A stretch of 9,844 bases of DNA, taken from NCBI GenBank assembly GCA_964468725.1, contig CAYXVU010000228.1:1-9844 (forward strand), written 5' to 3'. A model generated the notes under the pieces. It had not been told where the DNA came from, searched no databases, and saw only the letters and a program-made list of their open reading frames with translations. Made by a program: the position numbers and the translations under genes. This document shows, in pieces, positions 5,564 to 9,844 of the stretch (position 1 is its first letter; each line of letters opens with the position of its first letter). The stretch comes from CAYXVU01 sp964468725 (GTDB lineage: Bacteria > Acidobacteriota > Blastocatellia > UBA7656).

Positions 5564-7291
5564 CTATTTTTCGCTCTCTTCTTTGTCTTCTTTGGCGACC
5601 TCTGTGCTATGGGCTGCCGGAGCGTTCTTGAAATAATCCGGGCGCACTTGCGCGACGACCGCTTCGGTCTGCGGGTTGATGAAATCAAGCACCGGTTTCG
5701 GATAGATGCCGATCCAGAAGATCAGGATGATCAGCGGCGCAAACTGCCAAGCTTCGCGCGCATTCAGGTCTTGCAGTTTCTCGTTTTCGGGATTGGTCAA
5801 CTGTCCGAAGAAGACCCGCTGATAGAGCCACAGCATATAGGCCGCGCCCAAAATGATTCCTGAGGTCGCAAACGCACCCCATGAAACGCGCTCTTCGAAT
5901 GCGCCTCGGAGGGTTAAAAACTCGCCGATGAAATTGTTCATCAACGGCAAGCCGAGCGACGACAGGGTGACGATCAAAAAGATCGTCGAAAAGGTCGGCA
6001 TCACATGCGCCAAGCCGCCGAATTCGGCAATCTCATAGGTGTGGCGGCGCTCGTACAAGATGCCCGCCAGCATAAAGAGTGCGCCCGTCGAGATGCCGTG
6101 ATTAATCATCTGCATCACCGCTCCGTTGATGCCGTTCGGGTTGAGCGCAAACAGCCCCAACATCACAAAACCCAAGTGCGATACCGACGAATAGGCGATC
6201 AGCTTCTTCACATCCTTTTGCGCCAACGCCACCATCGCACCGTAAATGATGCCGATGATCGAAAGCACAATCATCACTTGCCTGACTGTCGGATGATTGG
6301 CCGCATCGGGAAAGATGGGCAAAGCGAAGCGCACGAATCCGTAGGTTCCCATCTTCAGCAAGATGCCCGCCAGAATCACCGAGCCTGCCGTCGGCGCATC
6401 ATAGTGCGCGTCGGGCAGCCACGTATGGAAGGGAAACATCGGCACTTTGATGGCAAACGAGATGCTAAACCCGATGAACATCCAGATGACGATGCCGATG
6501 CCGTAGACGACTTTGATGTGCGGGCCGATGGCGGTCAGCGCCGCGATGTTGAACGAACTGCGGACGTAGCCGGAGGGCAGCGAAGTTTTGCCTTCGGCTC
6601 GCTTGATCGCATCGTCAATCAGATTGAGCATGGGTTGGTTGAGACGACCCGTTGAAATGTGAGTGGCGACCTGCGTAGCGGTCGCGCGAACTTCCGCGTT
6701 CTGCGCCTGCACGACCACCGGAAAGGCGAAGTAAAGTTTCAGCACGGCAAGCAACATCAAGACCGAACCGACCAGCGTGTAGAGGAAGAACTTGATGGCC
6801 GAGTAGAGGCGATTTTTGCCGCCCCAGATGCCGATCAAAAAGTACATCGGCACGAGCATCACTTCCCAAAAGACGAAGAACAGGAAGAGGTCGGCGGCAA
6901 CAAACGCGCCGAGCATGCCGGTCTGCAACAGCAAGAGCATGATGTAGTACTCTTTCTCTCGCCCCTTCTCGCGGATGTACGACCACGAACAGACCACACC
7001 GATGACGCCGAGCAACGTTGTGAGAACGACGAGCACTAGCGCCAGCCCATCAACGCCCAGTTGATAACGCGCGCCGATGAAGGGTATCCATTCGTAGTCT
7101 TCGATGAATTGCAGTCCGCCAAGCCCGCGATCATAGCGCCATAATAACGGCAGCGAGATCAAGAAACAGATCACAATCCAGATGTTGGCAAACCAACGTA
7201 TGGCGTCATTCTTCGTGCGATTGAAGAGCAATAACAGAAGGGCTCCGACCGTTGGCAGCCAGGTTATCAACGAAAGGATTCCGATTTTCAT
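5564..7291 (-). CDS. nuoM: NADH-quinone oxidoreductase subunit M
   Basis: A 575-residue antiporter-like proton-pumping subunit of the complex I membrane arm. FFVFWEVMLVPMYFLIG carries the key Glu143. SFAIKVPMFPFHTWLPDAH carries Lys282. AQKDVKKLIAYSSVSHLGFV is the central lysine helix. NNFIGEFLTLRG carries Glu457, the terminal acidic residue that distinguishes NuoM from NuoL and NuoN, which have Lys there. E. coli NuoM has 509 residues. The Glu143-Lys282 distance is about 49 residues longer than Glu144-Lys234 of E. coli, because of a polar stretch at about 196-258. The C-terminus is a charged tail (KEDKEESEK). ATG 7291 gives the usual hydrophobic start (MKIGILSLITWLP). TAAGGAG lies 12 nt upstream, a strong match at long spacing, and there is no in-frame ATG nearer to it. 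Confidence 0.97.
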   Translation of the reverse strand: MKIGILSLITWLPTVGALLLLLFNRTKNDAIRWFANIWIVICFLISLPLLWRYDRGLGGLQFIEDYEWIPFIGARYQLGVDGLALVLVVLTTLLGVIGVVCSWSYIREKGREKEYYIMLLLLQTGMLGAFVAADLFLFFVFWEVMLVPMYFLIGIWGGKNRLYSAIKFFLYTLVGSVLMLLAVLKLYFAFPVVVQAQNAEVRATATQVATHISTGRLNQPMLNLIDDAIKRAEGKTSLPSGYVRSSFNIAALTAIGPHIKVVYGIGIVIWMFIGFSISFAIKVPMFPFHTWLPDAHYDAPTAGSVILAGILLKMGTYGFVRFALPIFPDAANHPTVRQVMIVLSIIGIIYGAMVALAQKDVKKLIAYSSVSHLGFVMLGLFALNPNGINGAVMQMINHGISTGALFMLAGILYERRHTYEIAEFGGLAHVMPTFSTIFLIVTLSSLGLPLMNNFIGEFLTLRGAFEERVSWGAFATSGIILGAAYMLWLYQRVFFGQLTNPENEKLQDLNAREAWQFAPLIILIFWIGIYPKPVLDFINPQTEAVVAQVRPDYFKNAPAAHSTEVAKEDKEESEK

Positions 7292-7303
7292 GCCGTGCAG
7301 CTT

Positions 7304-7310
7304 CTCCTTA
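7304..7310 (-). promoter_or_regulatory. Ribosome-binding site of nuoM, long spacing
   Basis: TAAGGAG on the minus strand, with 12 nt between its GGAG and ATG 7291. The usual distance is about 5-9 nt. No alternative in-frame start codon between the two improves the spacing, so the site may work at reduced efficiency. Confidence 0.6.
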
Positions 7311-7351
7311 ATAAATGTGAGAGCAAACGAAAACGACCTTGATCCGTTACC

Positions 7352-7396
7352 CGGCGGTCTCTGACCACCGAACGGCTTGGCGGTCAGAAACCGCCG
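7352..7396. repeat. Paired GGCGGT-N5-ACCgCC palindromes forming a long hairpin, nuoL-nuoM gap
   Basis: Two similar 18-bp units in direct orientation start 26 bp apart: GGCGGTCTCTGACCACCG (7353-7370) and GGCGGTCAGAAACCGCCG (7379-7396). Each is a small palindrome (stem GGCGGT, 5-nt loop, ACCRCC). Together they can also fold into one hairpin: 7352-7366 pairs with 7382-7396, 14 of 15 positions complementary, loop of 15 nt. There is no T-run after it on the minus strand. It lies 16 nt after the nuoL stop. It resembles a REP-type palindromic element or an mRNA-processing or stability hairpin more than a terminator. Confidence 0.7.
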
Positions 7397-7412
7397 CTCA
7401 ACTCAACTTCTT

Positions 7413-9683
7413 CTACTTGCCGCCAAACAGGATGCCGAAATTTTTGATCGCGCCGATAATCGCCGGGTATTGATACACGAGCACGATGACGAACAGTCCG
7501 AGCGCAAACAACAACACGTAGTTTTGCCACAGCCCGGTCTGAAAGGCGCGAAACACATATGATCCGGCGCGCGTTGTCCAACCCGTCAGATTCACTGTGC
7601 CGTCAACTCCCCATTTGTCGAACAAGCCGGAGAGTTTCGATACGAACCGCGTCAGCCAACCGCTGCCATTGACGCCGCCGTCCACCACATTGGCATCCAC
7701 TTTCCATAACGCATGGTTGGCCGCTTTCGCCGCTTCGACGCCTTTGACATCGAGCAGCCAATCCCAATACCACTTGTTGAAACTGAGTTTGTAGAGCGGG
7801 CGCAATTTCTCTGCCCACGCATCGGCCAGTTCCGGCTTCTTTTCGTAAATGTTCTTCGCCAGAAAGATGCCGCCGAAGGCGATGGCAATCGAGAGCAACA
7901 TCAACACATATTCCATCGGGCTGATATGATGGGCTGCCTCTTCGCCATGCGTTGCTGTAGCAGCCATCGCGCCGTGCGCGGGCGCTTCTTTGTGAACGTC
8001 GGCAATCACCGGCTCCAACCAATGCTCGAAGACATTGATGTTAGCGCCGAACGATAACGCATGCGGAATGCCGATCAATCCGACGAAGATCGAAAACGCT
8101 GCCAGTACGATCAACGGCGTCGTCATGCTCTTCGGCGATTCGTGCGGTTCGAAATCGCCGTGATGCCCGTGTCCGCCGTGCCCATGCTCATCGTGGCCGT
8201 GCGCGCCATGATCGTCGTGTCCCTGTGTGTCATGAGTGTGCGCGTCGCGGAAACGCTCCTTACCCCAGAAGGTGAGCGCCATCAATCGCGTCATGTAAAA
8301 CGCCGTCATTCCGGCAGTGATGAATCCGACGACCCATAAAATTTTGCCGCCGCCGAATCTCTCCGTGCTGAAGGTCTTCCACAGAATCTCATCTTTCGAA
8401 AAGAAACCCGCCCAAATCGGGATGCCGCAAATCGCCAGCCAGCCCATCCGCATAGTCTTATACGTGACGGGCAGGTACTTTTTCAGCCCGCCCATCTTCG
8501 GCATCTCTTGTTCGTGATGCATGCCGTGAATGACCGACCCCGAACCCAAGAAGAGCAGGGCTTTGAAAAAGGCGTGCGTGAAGACGTGAAAGATCGCGCC
8601 GATAAATGCTCCGACGCCCGCGCCTAAAAACATGTAGCCGAGTTGCGAGACGGTCGAATAGGCGAGCACTTTTTTGATGTCGGTCTGGGTGATGCCGATG
8701 GTGGCTGCAACAAAGGCGGTCAAACAACCGACCAACGCTACGATCATCATCATGGTCACCGAACGTTGAAAGATGAAGTTGGTGCGCGTCACCATAAAGA
8801 CGCCCGCCGTCACCATCGTCGCGGCGTGAATCAAGGCGCTCACCGGCGTCGGCCCAGCCATCGCGTCGGGCAGCCAGATGTAGAGCGGAATCTGCGCGCT
8901 CTTACCCGTAGCCCCGATAAACAGACCGAGCGCCAGCCACGACATCAGACCGAATTGCCACAATCCTTCCACCGAATAGGCCGCCGAAAGGGTTCGCAGT
9001 TGGCTGAACTCCAACGTGCCGAAGGTGGCGAAGACACCCATAATTGCCAACGCGAAACCGAAATCGCCGATGCGATTGACGACGAAGGCTTTCTTCGAGG
9101 CGTCGCCCGCCTCTTTGCGGTCAAAGTAGTAGCCGATGAGCAGGTACGAGCATAACCCGACGCCTTCCCACCCGATGAACATGATCATGAAGTTCGACCC
9201 CATCACTAACAACAGCATCATGAACATGAAGAGGTTGAGATAAGAGAAGAAGCGATAGAAGCCCGGATCGCCGTGCATATAGCCGGTGGCGAAGACGTGA
9301 ATCCAGAAGCCGACAAAGGTGACGACGAACATCATCACCAGTGACAGTTGGTCAATTTGATAGCTCCACTGAATATGAAAATCGGCTAGCCCGCCTGTCT
9401 CTTCGCCTTGCGATTGGTGCGCGCGTCCACCCGGCAACCAGGTGAACGAATGCGGGAAGCCACCCGCTTCGGTGGAGATGTACGGTTTATTGTCGTGGGC
9501 GGGCGCATAGCTGAAGGCGTATTCGATGAACGCTCCGATGGTGAGCGCGGCGGAGAGGAAGATCACGCCGCAGCCGATCAACGATACGGCCTTTTCGCTC
9601 AGCCGCAGCTTTTTGCCGAGCAGGAAATTGATCAGAAAGCCGATGAGCGGAAAGACGGGAATGAGCCAAACGAGTCTTAACAT
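7413..9683 (-). CDS. nuoL: NADH-quinone oxidoreductase subunit L
   Basis: A 756-residue distal antiporter-like subunit of the complex I membrane arm, with a C-terminal lateral extension. FIGWEGVGLCSYLLIGYYF has the key Glu173. GATGKSAQIPLYIWLPDAM has Lys261. THAFFKALLFLGSGSVIHG has Lys374. GFFSKDEILW has Lys430. These correspond to Glu144, Lys229, Lys342 and Lys399 of E. coli NuoL, and the spacing of Glu173, Lys261 and Lys430 is normal. The protein exceeds E. coli NuoL (613 residues) by an N-terminal loop insertion (about 62-105), a His-rich loop at 482-514 (12 His in 33 residues), and a longer region at about 555-720 before the last membrane helix (QNYVLLFALGLFVIVLVYQY). ATG 9683 gives the normal N-terminus (MLRLVWLIPVFPLIGF). 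Only a weak GGAAAT precedes it, next to a 7-bp repeat array. Confidence 0.97.
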   Translation of the reverse strand: MLRLVWLIPVFPLIGFLINFLLGKKLRLSEKAVSLIGCGVIFLSAALTIGAFIEYAFSYAPAHDNKPYISTEAGGFPHSFTWLPGGRAHQSQGEETGGLADFHIQWSYQIDQLSLVMMFVVTFVGFWIHVFATGYMHGDPGFYRFFSYLNLFMFMMLLLVMGSNFMIMFIGWEGVGLCSYLLIGYYFDRKEAGDASKKAFVVNRIGDFGFALAIMGVFATFGTLEFSQLRTLSAAYSVEGLWQFGLMSWLALGLFIGATGKSAQIPLYIWLPDAMAGPTPVSALIHAATMVTAGVFMVTRTNFIFQRSVTMMMIVALVGCLTAFVAATIGITQTDIKKVLAYSTVSQLGYMFLGAGVGAFIGAIFHVFTHAFFKALLFLGSGSVIHGMHHEQEMPKMGGLKKYLPVTYKTMRMGWLAICGIPIWAGFFSKDEILWKTFSTERFGGGKILWVVGFITAGMTAFYMTRLMALTFWGKERFRDAHTHDTQGHDDHGAHGHDEHGHGGHGHHGDFEPHESPKSMTTPLIVLAAFSIFVGLIGIPHALSFGANINVFEHWLEPVIADVHKEAPAHGAMAATATHGEEAAHHISPMEYVLMLLSIAIAFGGIFLAKNIYEKKPELADAWAEKLRPLYKLSFNKWYWDWLLDVKGVEAAKAANHALWKVDANVVDGGVNGSGWLTRFVSKLSGLFDKWGVDGTVNLTGWTTRAGSYVFRAFQTGLWQNYVLLFALGLFVIVLVYQYPAIIGAIKNFGILFGGK

Positions 9684-9692
9684 ATGATTTCC

Positions 9693-9720
9693 AGTGACGA
9701 GTGACGAATGACGGGTGACC
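9693..9720. repeat. Heptanucleotide repeat, 4 units (RRTGACS), directly upstream of nuoL
   Basis: Contiguous 7-bp units AGTGACG (9693-9699), AGTGACG (9700-9706), AATGACG (9707-9713) and GGTGACC (9714-9720). Two are identical, the third differs by one base and the fourth by two. The array ends 9 nt from the nuoL start codon, where a Shine-Dalgarno region would normally extend. Confidence 0.8.
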
Positions 9721-9746
9721 AGCCGTGCGTGAGAAGGCAGGCTTGT

Positions 9747-9767
9747 TCATCCCTCATCCGTCAGCCT
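9747..9767. repeat. Short 7-bp repeat (TCATCCS), nuoK-nuoL gap
   Basis: TCATCCC (9747-9753), TCATCCG (9754-9760) and a diverged TCAGCCT (9761-9767) are contiguous 7-bp units, 7 nt from the nuoK stop codon. The unit differs in sequence and phase from the array at 9693-9720. A 6-bp inverted repeat, CAGGCT (9738-9743) with AGCCTG (9763-9768), overlaps it. Confidence 0.5.
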
Positions 9768-9774
9768 GTTCCTG

Positions 9775-9844
9775 CTACCATTTCAAAAGATCAATTTCAT
9801 CAATCGCGATGGTTTCACGATTGCGGAAGAGCGCGATGACGATG
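9775..9844 (-). CDS. nuoK: NADH-quinone oxidoreductase subunit K, C-terminal 22 residues (5' end outside window)
   Basis: The minus-strand frame entering at the right edge reads IVIALFRNRETIAIDEIDLL and ends KW, then TAG at 9777-9775. This is the typical end of NuoK: last membrane helix, the ALFRNR motif, then a short acidic tail ending in LLK plus one residue. NuoK is the small three-helix membrane subunit beside the antiporter-like subunits. Its position just before nuoL matches the standard nuo order K-L-M-N. A gap of 91 nt follows, longer than usual in nuo operons. Confidence 0.9.
   Translation of the reverse strand, partial: IVIALFRNRETIAIDEIDLLKW

Noticed and set aside
6005..6655. Plus-strand 216-codon frame inside nuoM
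   Set aside because: Antisense shadow of a well-supported nuoM; the product is His/Arg/Asp-rich, as expected from reversed membrane-protein codons.
8643..9155. Plus-strand 170-codon frame inside nuoL
   Set aside because: Antisense shadow of conserved nuoL helices with no recognisable domain.
9693..9720. Heptamer array as a CRISPR remnant or phage attachment site
   Set aside because: Units are 7 bp, contiguous and without spacers; no cas, integrase or tRNA gene is nearby.

Overview
All real genes in this window lie on the minus strand, so the region reads from high to low coordinates. It holds the distal end of a respiratory complex I (NADH:quinone oxidoreductase, nuo) operon: the last 22 codons of nuoK, then complete nuoL, nuoM and nuoN. 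These are followed by a small AtpZ/AtpI-family membrane protein, an unrecognised one-helix membrane protein with a coiled coil, and the first 822 codons of a large secreted Tricorn-type S41 protease that runs off the left edge. I see no tRNA, rRNA, CRISPR array, transposase or phage gene. Plus-strand open frames are shadows of the minus-strand genes.

The organism is probably a Gram-negative, respiring bacterium of the Acidobacteriota, perhaps class Blastocatellia. This is inferred from the Tricorn homologue with a Sec signal and a Lys/Pro/Ala/Glu-rich linker, the His-rich loop in NuoL, the moderately high GC and the loose spacing of the nuo genes. No marker gene is present, so the assignment is tentative.

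Layout, right to left: nuoK end (9844-9775); 91-nt gap with 7-bp repeats; nuoL (9683-7413); 121-nt gap with two GGCGGT-N5-ACCgCC palindromes that can also fold together into one long hairpin; nuoM (7291-5564); 107-nt gap with 7-bp repeats and a 10-bp inverted repeat; nuoN (5456-3783); only 10 nt; AtpZ/AtpI-like gene (3772-3536); 172-nt gap; membrane/coiled-coil protein (3363-2794); 326-nt gap with direct repeats, 7-bp-periodic stretches and a plausible promoter; Tricorn-like protease (2467 to beyond 1).

NuoL, NuoM and NuoN are the three antiporter-like proton-pumping subunits of the membrane arm. NuoK is the small subunit next to them. All three large subunits keep the charged residues expected for proton transfer, so the complex looks functional. 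The AtpZ/AtpI-like gene is nearly contiguous with nuoN and probably co-transcribed. The protease gene has its own ribosome-binding site and promoter candidate and is probably a separate unit. I find no convincing new multi-gene system. The most unusual structure is between the genes: three of the gaps carry degenerate heptanucleotide repeats of different sequence but the same 7-bp period, and a fourth carries paired palindromes.
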